From the NCBI RefSeq assembly GCF_003075075.1, contig NZ_QCYM01000027.1, forward strand, positions 1-49,720: a DNA stretch of 49,720 nt, written 5' to 3'. The stretch comes from Labrenzia sp. 011. Lineage in GTDB: Bacteria > Pseudomonadota > Alphaproteobacteria > Rhizobiales > Stappiaceae. Positions within the stretch are counted from its first letter, which is position 1. Each line of letters begins with the position of its first letter. Made by a program: the position numbers and the translations under genes. A model generated the notes under the pieces. It was not told the DNA's origin, made no database searches, and was given only the letters and a program-made list of their open reading frames with translations. This document shows, piece by piece, positions 1-9,778 of the stretch.

Positions 1-149
1 GCGACTTCAGGTTCGGCCCGAACCATCACCCGATCCAGGACATTCATGTGCGTGAGGTGATCAAGGAAGGGGATGTCTACACCAACAAGATCATCGGCAC
101 CGCACTGACCAGCCATGCGGATGCCTACTGGTCCGAATGCAACATGTGA
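1..149 (+). CDS. C-terminal end of a periplasmic branched-chain-amino-acid-type ABC substrate-binding protein (partial)
   Basis: The reading frame enters at the left edge (first full codon at base 3) and ends at TGA 147-149, giving about 48 residues. The motif FGPNHHPIQD followed by a VYTNKIIG segment and an ending with a late Cys resembles the C terminus of periplasmic type-I binding proteins of the LivJ/amide class. Such proteins deliver a small solute to an ABC permease. Everything upstream, including the signal peptide and ligand pocket, lies outside the window, so the substrate cannot be judged. A strong hairpin follows 12 bases after the stop, so this is probably the last gene of its transcript. 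Confidence 0.6.
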   Translation, partial: DFRFGPNHHPIQDIHVREVIKEGDVYTNKIIGTALTSHADAYWSECNM

Positions 150-161
150 GCGGATGACAGG

Positions 162-200
162 CAGGACGACCGCGGCCCGTGAGCGGCCACGGTCGTCCTG
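162..200. terminator. Hairpin terminator between convergent genes
   Basis: CAGGACGACCG at 162-172 pairs with CGGTCGTCCTG at 190-200, and an inner GGCC/GGCC pair (174-177, 185-188) closes the stem after one mismatch. There is no long T run. It sits between a plus-strand gene ending at 149 and a minus-strand gene ending at 282, so it could serve both. Confidence 0.65.
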
Positions 201-281
201 TCAACTGCGGTTGATCTAATCGGGAAAGCCGCGCCCGCGCGCCCTGAACCGGATCGTGGTGGGGCACCGGTCCCGGCGGGG

Positions 282-1343
282 TCATTTTCCGAAAGTCCCC
301 GCATCGATCATCTGCTGGAACATGTCTTCCATGGACAGCTTGAGCGGGCGGTAGGTCATCGCGAGATCGCGTTTGCTGCGGGTGTTGTCCGCGCGCCATT
401 TCACGTCGACATTGTTGCTGACGAACCTGCGGGAAATGCCGCTCATGAGCGGGCCGAGCAGCCAGACCAGGGATTTGGGCACGGATTTGCGCGGCACCGG
501 ATAGGTGTTGCCATATTTTTCGACGAGCGCCTTGCCCAGTTCGAGAATATTGGTGTCATGGCCCGAGACGATGTAACGGCCCTGCGCTGCGGGGGTGAAG
601 CCGGCCGCCACATGTGCCCTGGCGAGATCCCGCACGTCCACGGCACCGATCCCGAGCTTCGGAGCCCCCAGTCTCATGGTGCCGTCGCCCATCTGCCGGA
701 CAATGTTGAAGCTTTCCGAGGTGGGGGCCGGATTCAGCGCCGGGCCGATCACCAGGGAGGGGTTTACCGTGACCAGCTGGAACCGGTTCTGCGTGTCCGC
801 GATCTTCCAGGCTTCCCGTTCCGCCAGTGTCTTGGAATAGGAGTAGGGCTGGTAGGACAGCGAGGCGGTGGTGTTCCAGATGTCTTCGCGCAGGATCCCG
901 CCGGGAGCCTTTCGGCAGTCGATGGCGTCGGTGTAGATCGCCGCGCAGGAACTGGTGACGACGACCCGTTCGATGCCCGGTGTCGCCGCTGCGGTTTCAA
1001 GCACATTGCGCGTGCCCTTCACGGCCGGGTCGATCAGATCCTTCTGCGGGTCCCTGACGCGGGTCCTGAAGGGGGAGGCCGTGTGGAAGACGACGGAACA
1101 GCCGTCCATGGCGGCGGCGTAGGACCCCGGTTGCAGGAGGTCTGCCTTGAAGAAGGCGATCCTGCCGGGGGATTTTGTCGCGATCTCTTTCAGGTGCCCC
1201 ACCCTGGTCTCGTCGTGCGGGTCGCGGACCGCGGCGTTGACGGTGACGCCGGCGTCCAGAAGCTCCTTCACCAGCCATCCGGCCACATAGCCCGAGGCAC
1301 CGGTTACCAGCACCCTGAGACCGTCGGGAAGTGTTTTGGTCAC
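282..1343 (-). CDS. NAD(P)-dependent epimerase/dehydratase of the dihydroflavonol-4-reductase-like extended SDR family
   Basis: A cytoplasmic oxidoreductase of about 353 residues. The N terminus has the Rossmann motif VTGASGYVAG. Further on are the catalytic Tyr-Lys pair in YSYSKTLAE and an Asp-Leu-Ala-Arg-Ala-His segment typical of extended short-chain dehydrogenases acting on aldehydes, ketones or nucleotide sugars. The frame stays open upstream to 1430. I chose the GTG at 1343 because a GGAG lies about nine bases before it and the family Rossmann fold begins within ten residues. It stands alone, convergent with the partial gene at 1-149 and divergent from the importer operon. The substrate is unknown; bacterial members are often only loosely related to the plant reductases. 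Confidence 0.75.
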   Translation of the reverse strand: MTKTLPDGLRVLVTGASGYVAGWLVKELLDAGVTVNAAVRDPHDETRVGHLKEIATKSPGRIAFFKADLLQPGSYAAAMDGCSVVFHTASPFRTRVRDPQKDLIDPAVKGTRNVLETAAATPGIERVVVTSSCAAIYTDAIDCRKAPGGILREDIWNTTASLSYQPYSYSKTLAEREAWKIADTQNRFQLVTVNPSLVIGPALNPAPTSESFNIVRQMGDGTMRLGAPKLGIGAVDVRDLARAHVAAGFTPAAQGRYIVSGHDTNILELGKALVEKYGNTYPVPRKSVPKSLVWLLGPLMSGISRRFVSNNVDVKWRADNTRSKRDLAMTYRPLKLSMEDMFQQMIDAGTFGK

Positions 1344-1790
1344 TGAAGCCGCTCCGACTTTGTTGCGCTGGCTCCATACTTCGTGTGCTGCGGTTGCCTT
1401 TGCAACACGAGAAGCGCGCAAGAGGGGCATGGCAGCTTCCCCGAGGGTGTCCGGCTACATCCATAACGGGAAATGGAAGGGGAGAAGAAGCCTTTCGATC
1501 CCGCCTGGCAGCCTCCCCGGCGGTTTTCGAAGGCGATTCGGTCGCCGGATTTTTTCGTTTCATTTTCAATACGAAGGCCAGAAGACGTATTCCGTGCGCC
1601 TATGTGAAAGTCCCGAAATTCGTTTTCGCGCTGCTTCCGCTGCCGGAATTGTGCCACACTTGCTGCACTGCGTGAGGAGCAAAGGCGCGAGAAGACCGCC
1701 GGAGGGGTGTCTGGGGAAAGCAAAAAAATCTAATTGTTTCAGTGTATTAATTTGTTTTCTGTCCCGAAATAAATCTACTAAAAAATTAGT

Positions 1791-1811
1791 TTGACAACAT
1801 GGCGACCATGT
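1791..1811 (+). promoter_or_regulatory. Candidate -35 box and adjoining palindrome upstream of the importer operon
   Basis: TTGACA at 1791-1796 is followed directly by ACATGG-CGA-CCATGT (1797-1811), a perfect 6+6 inverted repeat. A convincing -10 hexamer at normal spacing is not evident, so the promoter call is tentative. The palindrome may be an operator. The surrounding 1344-1871 stretch (about 530 bases) has no gene I can support. It is AT-rich at 1725-1795, as expected for a promoter, and also contains the GGAG-bearing leader of the minus-strand gene ending at 1343. Confidence 0.35.
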
Positions 1812-1871
1812 GTCCAAGTATCGGGAGCCGGGTAAACACGGCGCTATTTATCTCATTGGGAGGAGATGCAG

Positions 1872-3611
<1,740 letters not shown>

Positions 3612-3640
3612 GCCGGACCGTCACTTGATCCCAACACCAG

Positions 3641-3660
3641 GACCGGGGTTTTCCCCGGTC
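3641..3660 (+). terminator. Intra-operon stem-loop after the binding-protein gene
   Basis: GACCGGGG (3641-3648), a TTTT loop, then CCCCGGTC (3653-3660) make a perfect 8-bp stem 29 bases after the glpV stop. No T tract follows. It is more likely a 3'-end stabiliser or partial attenuator that raises binding-protein yield over the membrane components than a full terminator. Confidence 0.6.
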
Positions 3661-3736
3661 CGTCACCGATGCGAATGCGACGGCCCGGGGGAGGAAGTTC
3701 CGCCCCCGGTGCCTGTCCGGACGCGGGCGAAGATAT

Positions 3737-4801
3737 ATGTCCCTGGAACTTAAAAACGTCAGCAAACGTGTAGCAGGCATCACCCATGTCAAGGAAACGA
3801 GCCTGACCCTTGAGTCCGGCCATTTCAACGTGCTTCTCGGGGAAACCGGCTCGGGCAAGACGTCGCTGATCAAGCTGATGGCCGGCCTCGACGGTCTTGC
3901 CTCCGGGCAAATCATCCTCAACGGCAGGGATGTCTCCGGCCTGTCGGCGCAAAAGCGCAATATCAGCCTGGTGCACCAGTTTTTCGTCAACTATCCGCAT
4001 ATGTCGGTTTTCGACAACATCGCCTCGCCGTTGAAAGTTGCCGGCCTGGCCAGGTCGGAAATCGAAGGCCGGGTGGACGAGGCGGCGGGGCTCCTGAAGC
4101 TCAAGCCCTTCCTGAAGCGCAGGCCGCATGAATTGTCCGGCGGCCAGCAGCAGCGGACCGCGCTGGCGCGGGCCATCGTCAAGGAAAGCGACGCGGTTTT
4201 CCTCGATGAACCCCTGGCGAACCTGGACTACAAGCTGCGCGAGGAACTGCGCGACCAGCTTCCCGAACTTTTCGCCGGCCGCGGGGCGGTGGTCGTCTAT
4301 GCGACTTCCGAACCGGAGGAAGCGCTGCTGCTGGGAGGCAAGACCGCGCTGATGACCGGCGGCAAGGTGGTCCAGTTCGGTCCGACCGCGGACATCTACC
4401 GCAAGCCCAGGGATCTGGATGCGGCGAAGGTGTTCTCCAATCCACCGATCAACATCGCCCGGGTGACCAAGCAGGGAAACCGGGCCGTCCTGAGCGAGGC
4501 CACGAGCTGGACCCTGTCGGGCGCGGCTGCGGATCTTGCCGACGGACCCTATACGCTGGCGATCCGGCCGAACCATGTGATGCCGGTGGAAACGCCGGCC
4601 CATTCGGTGACGCTCTCGGGCCGCGTTCTGGTGACCGAGCTCAGCGGCTCGGAAAGCAGCGCCCATTTCGAGATGGACGGCCAGCCCTGGGTGTCCCTGG
4701 CGGCGGGGGTACATCCCTATCAGGTCGGAGAGGTCCACACGTTCCATCTGGACCCGGACCATTGTTTCTTCTTTGCGCCCAACGGCGATCTGGCGGCCTA
4801 G
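3737..4801 (+). CDS. glpS: ABC transporter ATP-binding protein, GlpS-like, with a substituted H-loop
   Basis: A 354-residue nucleotide-binding subunit on the inner face of the membrane, with a C-terminal regulatory (TOBE-like) region from about residue 240. Visible motifs are Walker A GETGSGKTS (35-43), Q-loop Gln81, an intact signature LSGGQ (133-137) and Walker B with Glu158. The switch region reads YATSEPEEA, so residue 191 is Ser where the catalytic His is expected. Read with the partner gene, this leaves one consensus and one degenerate ATP site. Start ATG 3737 has only a weak purine-rich leader. The downstream partner begins 12 bases after the stop. Confidence 0.8.
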   Translation: MSLELKNVSKRVAGITHVKETSLTLESGHFNVLLGETGSGKTSLIKLMAGLDGLASGQIILNGRDVSGLSAQKRNISLVHQFFVNYPHMSVFDNIASPLKVAGLARSEIEGRVDEAAGLLKLKPFLKRRPHELSGGQQQRTALARAIVKESDAVFLDEPLANLDYKLREELRDQLPELFAGRGAVVVYATSEPEEALLLGGKTALMTGGKVVQFGPTADIYRKPRDLDAAKVFSNPPINIARVTKQGNRAVLSEATSWTLSGAAADLADGPYTLAIRPNHVMPVETPAHSVTLSGRVLVTELSGSESSAHFEMDGQPWVSLAAGVHPYQVGEVHTFHLDPDHCFFFAPNGDLAA

Positions 4802-4813
4802 GGAGAGGACCTC

Positions 4814-5905
4814 ATGGCACAAATCAAGCTCTCCAATCTGCGCCACAGCTATCGCCCAGATCCGGCGGCAGATGACGACTATGCGCTGAAGAAAATCGAT
4901 CTCACCTGGGAAGACGGCGGCGCCTATGCGCTTCTGGGACCGTCCGGCTGCGGCAAGTCCACGCTTCTGAACATCATTTCGGGACTTCTGGTTCCCTCGG
5001 AAGGCAGCATCCTGTTCGACGACACGGATGTGACCGCCCTGCCGCCGGCCAGGCGCAACATTGCGCAGGTGTTCCAGTTCCCGGTCATCTACGACACGAT
5101 GACGGTCTATGACAATCTGGCCTTTCCCCTGCGCAACCGCGGCCGGGACGAGGCCATCGTCAAACAGCGGGTGACGGCCATCGCGGAGATGCTGGAGGTT
5201 GCCGGCATGCTGTCGACGCGGGCATCGAACCTTTCGCCGGACAACAAGCAGAAGATCTCCATGGGCCGCGGCCTGGTGCGCGAGGACGTCAATGTGGTCA
5301 TGTTCGACGAACCGCTGACGGTGATCGATCCGCATCTGAAGTGGAAGCTGCGCTCCAAGCTCAAGGAACTGCACCAGCGGGTGCGGGCGACGATGATCTA
5401 TGTGACCCACGACCAGACCGAGGCACTGACCTTCGCCGACCAGGTGGTGGTCATGCAGGATGGCGAGGTCGTGCAGATCGGCACGCCGGTGGAGTTGTTC
5501 GAACGTCCTGCGCATACCTTTGTCGGGCATTTCATCGGCTCGCCGGGCATGAATGTGCTGCCCTGCGAGGTCCGGGACGGGGCCGCTTTCTTCGGCGGAG
5601 ACAACGTTGCGCTGGAAGGCCCGGCGGACAGTGCCGGCGGCGGCCGGGCCGAGGTCGGTATCCGGCCGGAATTCGTCTCCGTGTCCGCATCCGGCTCCGG
5701 CATTGCCGCCCATGTGCGCAAGGTGGCGGATATCGGCCGTCACAAGGTGGTCGAGGCCGTCGCCCACGACAGCCGCATCCACGCGATCCTCGAGGGCGAG
5801 GCGCCGAACCCGGGCGAGGCGGTGATGCTCGACTTCAAACGCTCCCAGACCCGGCTTTACAAGGACGGCTGGCTGGCGAGCCGGCCCGAGGGAGCTGTGC
5901 GATGA
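4814..5905 (+). CDS. glpT: ABC transporter ATP-binding protein, GlpT-like, with a degenerate signature motif
   Basis: A second ATPase subunit, 363 residues, with GGGAGAGG just upstream of ATG 4814. Walker A is GPSGCGKST (42-50), Q-loop Gln88, Walker B ends in Asp165-Glu166, and the H-loop THD has His199. The signature, however, reads LSPDNKQ (140-146) instead of LSGGQ. The C-terminal third is a TOBE-like domain seen in MalK-type importers. It presumably heterodimerises with the preceding ATPase, supplying the intact Walker and H-loop half of the working ATP site. Its stop overlaps the next start by four bases (ATGA), so translation is coupled to the permease. Confidence 0.8.
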   Translation: MAQIKLSNLRHSYRPDPAADDDYALKKIDLTWEDGGAYALLGPSGCGKSTLLNIISGLLVPSEGSILFDDTDVTALPPARRNIAQVFQFPVIYDTMTVYDNLAFPLRNRGRDEAIVKQRVTAIAEMLEVAGMLSTRASNLSPDNKQKISMGRGLVREDVNVVMFDEPLTVIDPHLKWKLRSKLKELHQRVRATMIYVTHDQTEALTFADQVVVMQDGEVVQIGTPVELFERPAHTFVGHFIGSPGMNVLPCEVRDGAAFFGGDNVALEGPADSAGGGRAEVGIRPEFVSVSASGSGIAAHVRKVADIGRHKVVEAVAHDSRIHAILEGEAPNPGEAVMLDFKRSQTRLYKDGWLASRPEGAVR

Positions 5906-6768
5906 AGAAGCAAAATCAACGGGCCTGGCTGTTCGTCACGCCGGTGCTGCTGCTGGTGGCGTTCAACGCGCTCATTCCGATGATGACCGTGGTGAACTAT
6001 TCCGTCCAGGAGACTTTCGGCGACAATCTGTTCTTCTGGCAGGGGATCGACTGGTTCGAGCAGGTGCTGACATCGGACCGTTTTCACAGGGCGCTCGGCC
6101 GCCAGTTCCTGTTCACATTCCTGATCCTGATCATCGAGGTGCCGCTTGGCGTCGCCATCGCGCTTGCCATGCCCAGGCAGGGGTTCTGGGTGCCGTTCTG
6201 CCTGGTCACCATGGCGCTGCCCATGCTGATCCCGTGGAATGTGGTCGGGGCCATGTGGAACATCTTCACGCTGCCGGATATCGGCCTGCTCGGCTATTTC
6301 ATGAACCACACCCTGGGCATTCCCTATGACATGACCCAGAATCCGTTCGCCGCCTGGGTGACGATCATCATCATGGATGTCTGGCACTGGACGTCGCTGG
6401 TGGTTCTGCTGGCCTATGCCGGTCTGGTGTCGATCCCGAACGCCTATTATCAGGCGGCGGAAATCGACGGGGCGTCCGGGTGGGCTGTGTTCCGCTTCAT
6501 CCAGCTTCCGAAGATGAAAACGGTACTGACCATCGCCATTCTGCTGCGCTTCATGGACAGCTTCAACATCTATACGGAGCCTTTCGTGCTGACCGGCGGC
6601 GGGCCGGGCAATTCCACCACGCTGCTGTCCATCGATCTGGTGAAGATCGCCCTCGGCCAGTTCGATCTCGGACCGGCGGCCGCCATGTCCCTTATCTATT
6701 TCGCCATCACGCTGCTGGCCTCCTGGCTGTTCTACACGCTGATGACGATGAACGACAACAAGTCCTGA
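5902..6768 (+). CDS. glpP: ABC transporter permease, GlpP-like (MalF type)
   Basis: An inner-membrane protein of 288 residues with about six hydrophobic segments, the first starting near residue 8. The cytoplasmic EAA-type loop is visible as QAAEIDGASGW followed by the FIQLPKMK segment, the contact to the ATPase subunit. The frame is open for 560 bases upstream, but ATG 5902 is preferred: GGAG lies about ten bases before it, it overlaps the glpT stop, and the upstream translation is Arg/Gly-rich shadow sequence inside glpT. It forms the heterodimeric channel with the next gene, 11 bases downstream. Confidence 0.8.
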   Translation: MKKQNQRAWLFVTPVLLLVAFNALIPMMTVVNYSVQETFGDNLFFWQGIDWFEQVLTSDRFHRALGRQFLFTFLILIIEVPLGVAIALAMPRQGFWVPFCLVTMALPMLIPWNVVGAMWNIFTLPDIGLLGYFMNHTLGIPYDMTQNPFAAWVTIIIMDVWHWTSLVVLLAYAGLVSIPNAYYQAAEIDGASGWAVFRFIQLPKMKTVLTIAILLRFMDSFNIYTEPFVLTGGGPGNSTTLLSIDLVKIALGQFDLGPAAAMSLIYFAITLLASWLFYTLMTMNDNKS

Positions 6769-6779
6769 GGAGAACCGAA

Positions 6780-7577
6780 ATGCGCCTGAAAAGCCTGGTT
6801 CCCGCGCTTTACATCCTGTTCCTGATGCTGCCGATCTACTGGCTGGTGGCGATGAGCTTCAAGACCACCAACGAGATCCTGGCCGGGTTCTCCCTGTTCC
6901 CGCAGACCTGGACGCTGGCGAATTATATCGAGATCCTCACCGATCCGACCTGGTACTGGGGGTACATCAACTCGATCATCTATGTGACGCTGAACACGGT
7001 GATCTCGGTGCTGGTGGCCCTGCCGGCGGCCTATGCCTTTTCCCGCTATACCTTCGTGGGCGACAAGCACCTGTTCTTCTGGCTTTTGACCAACCGGATG
7101 GCGCCGGCGGCGGTCTTCGCGCTGCCCTTCTTCCAGCTCTATTCGGCGGTCGGCCTGTTCGACACCCATATTGCGGTCGCGCTCGCCCATTGCCTGTTCA
7201 ACGTGCCGCTGGCAGTCTGGATCCTGGAAGGCTTCATGAGCGGCGTGCCGAAGGAGCTGGATGAGACGGCCTATGTGGACGGCTATTCCTTCCCGAGGTT
7301 CTTCGTCACCATCTTCCTGCCCTCGATCACGGCGGGGGTCGGCGTCGCCGCCTTCTTCTGTTTCATGTTCTCCTGGGTGGAACTGCTGCTCGCCAAGACG
7401 TTGACGGCCGTCGAGGCCAAACCCATCGCCGCGGTGATGACCCGGACCGCTTCCTCGGCAGGCTACGAACTCGGGCTGCTGGCGGCGGCCGGGACCCTGA
7501 CCATCATTCCCGGTGCCATCGTCATCTATTTTGTCCGCAACTACATCGCCAAGGGCTTTGCCCTGGGGAGGGTCTGA
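6780..7577 (+). CDS. glpQ: ABC transporter permease, GlpQ-like (MalG type)
   Basis: A 265-residue inner-membrane subunit with six predicted helices, beginning MRLKSLVP after GAGGAG (6767-6772). Family features are the early MSFKTTNEI segment typical of MalG-type permeases and an EAA loop reading ELDETAYVDGYSF followed by ITIFLP-like residues. The frame is open further upstream but that part overlaps glpP in another frame. The stop TGA shares its last base with the ATG of the next gene, so the small DUF2160 protein is translationally coupled. Confidence 0.8.
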   Translation: MRLKSLVPALYILFLMLPIYWLVAMSFKTTNEILAGFSLFPQTWTLANYIEILTDPTWYWGYINSIIYVTLNTVISVLVALPAAYAFSRYTFVGDKHLFFWLLTNRMAPAAVFALPFFQLYSAVGLFDTHIAVALAHCLFNVPLAVWILEGFMSGVPKELDETAYVDGYSFPRFFVTIFLPSITAGVGVAAFFCFMFSWVELLLAKTLTAVEAKPIAAVMTRTASSAGYELGLLAAAGTLTIIPGAIVIYFVRNYIAKGFALGRV

Positions 7578-7855
7578 TGCTCGGCTGGATGGCCTGGACC
7601 TGGCCGACGGCGCTGCTGTTCGTCGGGATCTTCACCGCAATTGGCGTTCTGGTCCTGCTGGAACTGCGCTATCCGGGCGGACAGGCCCGCAGGGGCGTGC
7701 TCGGACTGACAACCACGCGCGGCGACCGCCTGTTCATCTCCCTGCTCGGCAGTGCCTTCATCTTCTTCGCCTGGCTGGGACTGATGGGCCCGCCGCTGTG
7801 GTGGCCCCTGGCGATCAGCCTGGGCTGGGGGATCTTCTGTTTCCGGAAAGTATGA
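7577..7855 (+). CDS. glpU: Small DUF2160 membrane protein (GlpU-like)
   Basis: A 92-residue protein with two or three hydrophobic helices (about 10-30, 52-70 and 72-88) and a short polar loop containing Pro-Gly-Gly and Thr-Thr-Arg-Gly-Asp. DUF2160 proteins of this size sit next to the permease genes in rhizobial glycerol operons; their biochemical role is not known to me. It is the best marker that this importer belongs to the GlpSTPQUV class and not a generic sugar importer. It is the last gene of the operon; about 100 bases without a recognisable terminator separate it from the next gene. Confidence 0.75.
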   Translation: MLGWMAWTWPTALLFVGIFTAIGVLVLLELRYPGGQARRGVLGLTTTRGDRLFISLLGSAFIFFAWLGLMGPPLWWPLAISLGWGIFCFRKV

Positions 7856-7957
7856 CGGCGACGCGGGTGTTCGACTAAAGGAATAGTATTTTCCCTGGCA
7901 TTGATGCAAGAATGAGCGCCGTGGCCCCATCCAATCCGCAAATGGCGCAGGAAAATA

Positions 7958-8353
7958 ATGAGAAAACGCAAGAGCAACGAGTTTCTGACCGAAGTCGAAC
8001 TGGAGTTCATGACCGAACTCTGGAAGCTCGGCGAAGGCTCCGTGCGGGACATCCTGGCATGTCTGCCGCCGGAGAGAAAACTCGCCTACACCTCCTGTGC
8101 CACCATCATGCGGATCCTGGACGAAAAGAACTTCGTGGACAGCCGGAAAGAAGGCAAGACATTCATCTATTCCCCCCGGCTGACCAAAGACGCCTATCAG
8201 TCCCGTTTCCTTCGAAACCTGTCGGATAAACTGTTCGACGGCACGCCCGCGTCGCTGGTGGCGCGGCTTGTCGACGAATACGACCTTTCGGAGCAGGACC
8301 TGGAGGAGATCAGAGCGTTGCTGGACAGGAGGAGGACAGATGACGCTACTTAA
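7958..8353 (+). CDS. BlaI/MecI/CopY-family winged-helix transcriptional repressor
   Basis: A 131-residue cytoplasmic DNA-binding protein. Residues 10-80 match the BlaI winged helix (acidic first helix, the TELWKLGEGSVRDIL segment, then a recognition helix with SCATIMRILDEKNFV), followed by a dimerisation tail with DEYDLSEQDLEEI. In known systems such repressors are inactivated by cleavage triggered by a partner membrane protease, and here the next gene encodes one, overlapping by 14 bases. An AGGA lies six bases before ATG 7958. No beta-lactamase or mecA-like target is nearby, so the controlled genes may simply be this pair. Confidence 0.8.
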   Translation: MRKRKSNEFLTEVELEFMTELWKLGEGSVRDILACLPPERKLAYTSCATIMRILDEKNFVDSRKEGKTFIYSPRLTKDAYQSRFLRNLSDKLFDGTPASLVARLVDEYDLSEQDLEEIRALLDRRRTDDAT

Positions 8354-9491
8354 CCGGATGTTCGATGTTTACATCGATCTGAACATCATCCTGGCCGTTA
8401 CGGCCCTTGTGTGGCTGACCGCGAAACTGGTTCTGGCCCGATTTGGAAAGAGGCTGACCTTCACGCTCCAGCTAGGCCTGCTCAACGGCCTGTTTGCCAT
8501 CATTGTCCTGTCGCCGGCCATCGTGGCGGCCTATCACACCATGCTTGCGGCGGACGTGCTGCCCGTCCGGCTTCCGGTCAATCTGGCGGATTACGCGGTC
8601 GCGCATTATCTGCGCGGCGGCATCGCAATTCCGGCGGAGGACTTCCAGTCCCTTCTCGGATTGCGCAGCCGCGTAAGCGAGAGCATTCTCGCCATGGAAC
8701 CGGGGTTCGGCAAGGGAGTCGCATTGTTCCTGATTGCCGGATTCGCTTGTTTCGGCCTGCGGCTGACCGTGAATTTCGTGCGTCTCCATCGCATGCTGGC
8801 CGGTTGCCACCTGTGGCGGCGCAACGGGCGTGTGCGGTTGCTGCTGTCGGATCTGGCCCCTGTGCCCTTTTCGGCGCGCGGGCCTTGTCATCACTACGTG
8901 GTGATCCCCTCGGACCTTCTGGCCGCGCCGGAGGATCTTGCCCTGGTTCTGAGGCATGAGTTCCAGCATCTGCGCCAGGGCGATGTGACCTGGGAGATCG
9001 CGCTGGAATGTCTGCGGCCGCTGCTGTTCTGGAATCCGTTCTACTATGTGTGGAAATCGGAGGTCGAACAGCTTCGCGAGCTGGCCTGCGACCAGAAGGT
9101 GGCCGAGGACGCGCGCGTGGATCCGAGGTCCTATTGCATGTGCCTGCTCAGGGCCGCTCAGGCGGGTCTGAAGAAACGCCAGGAACAAAGAACGCAGGAC
9201 CGGTCGGGCGGTGTCGCTTCCGTCGCCCTGCTCGAGGTTCATGACAGGCTGCTGCGCCGGTCTCCGGCTCAGAAGCTCCGGCGCCGGGTGGAAGCCCTGA
9301 TGGAACCGGACCGGCTGCAGCCGCACCGGGGCATTCTGGCGCTGGCGGGGCTGGCGATGGTGAGCGTCATTTTCCTGACGGCCCTGGCGATCCAGAAACC
9401 GGCGGACTGGAGCCAGGACCGGCTCATGCTGTCGGCGATCGTCAATCTGGAGCGCCTGCAGATCATCAACACGTTCGGACAGCGCCCGTAG
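8340..9491 (+). CDS. M56-family membrane metalloprotease (BlaR1-like) without a sensor domain
   Basis: A 383-residue integral membrane protein. Hydrophobic segments lie near residues 10-30, 38-58 and 120-140, then the zinc-protease motif HEFQH (206-210) followed by a downstream Glu-Leu-Ala-Cys-Asp helix that supplies the third ligand in M56 enzymes. A last helix near 325-345 leaves only about 35 residues after it. BlaR1 and MecR1 carry an extracellular penicillin-binding sensor at that point; here it is absent. ATG 8340 sits seven bases after AGGAGG and inside the repressor gene. It probably cleaves or triggers cleavage of the upstream repressor, but the signal is unknown. Confidence 0.75.
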   Translation: MTLLNRMFDVYIDLNIILAVTALVWLTAKLVLARFGKRLTFTLQLGLLNGLFAIIVLSPAIVAAYHTMLAADVLPVRLPVNLADYAVAHYLRGGIAIPAEDFQSLLGLRSRVSESILAMEPGFGKGVALFLIAGFACFGLRLTVNFVRLHRMLAGCHLWRRNGRVRLLLSDLAPVPFSARGPCHHYVVIPSDLLAAPEDLALVLRHEFQHLRQGDVTWEIALECLRPLLFWNPFYYVWKSEVEQLRELACDQKVAEDARVDPRSYCMCLLRAAQAGLKKRQEQRTQDRSGGVASVALLEVHDRLLRRSPAQKLRRRVEALMEPDRLQPHRGILALAGLAMVSVIFLTALAIQKPADWSQDRLMLSAIVNLERLQIINTFGQRP

Positions 9492-9502
9492 GGCTCACGA
9501 TC

Positions 9503-9778
9503 CTATCCGCCCTTGATCTTCAATTTGCCGCTGTCCGGCTTGTCCGGGGTTTCATTGGTCCAGGTGATGCGCAGGTCGAGGCGGGACTGGTCGTCCTCGG
9601 CGGTGGCGGTGACGCGCAGGTTCATCAGGCCCTTCGGTTCCAGGGTGATTTCGCCGGTATCGTCGCCGAACTGCAGTTCGCCCTTGGCGATGCCGCGTTT
9701 GACGGCGTCGAGCAGTTTCTGGATGGACTTCCTGTCCTGCAGGGACTGGTGCCGGAACCGGCCTTTTCGTTCCATCAT
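9503..9778 (-). CDS. Amphi-Trp domain protein, last gene of the GAK-type operon
   Basis: A small soluble protein of 91 residues, without signal peptide or membrane segment. The pattern FRHQSLQDRKSIQKLLD, then GELQFGD, a glycine-leucine turn and alternating charged strands ending in DLRITW matches the amphi-Trp domain, a short domain of unknown function that occurs beside HprK-related kinases. The start ATG 9778 overlaps the stop of the phosphatase gene upstream by four bases. The gene converges on the protease gene with only 11 bases between the stops. It might be a protein substrate or carrier for the kinase and phosphatases of the operon; that is conjecture. Confidence 0.75.
   Translation of the reverse strand: MMERKGRFRHQSLQDRKSIQKLLDAVKRGIAKGELQFGDDTGEITLEPKGLMNLRVTATAEDDQSRLDLRITWTNETPDKPDSGKLKIKGG

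Noticed and set aside
1344..1871. Possible small genes in the 530-base gap before the importer
   Set aside because: Several overlapping short frames on both strands exist, none with a credible start signal or recognisable content.
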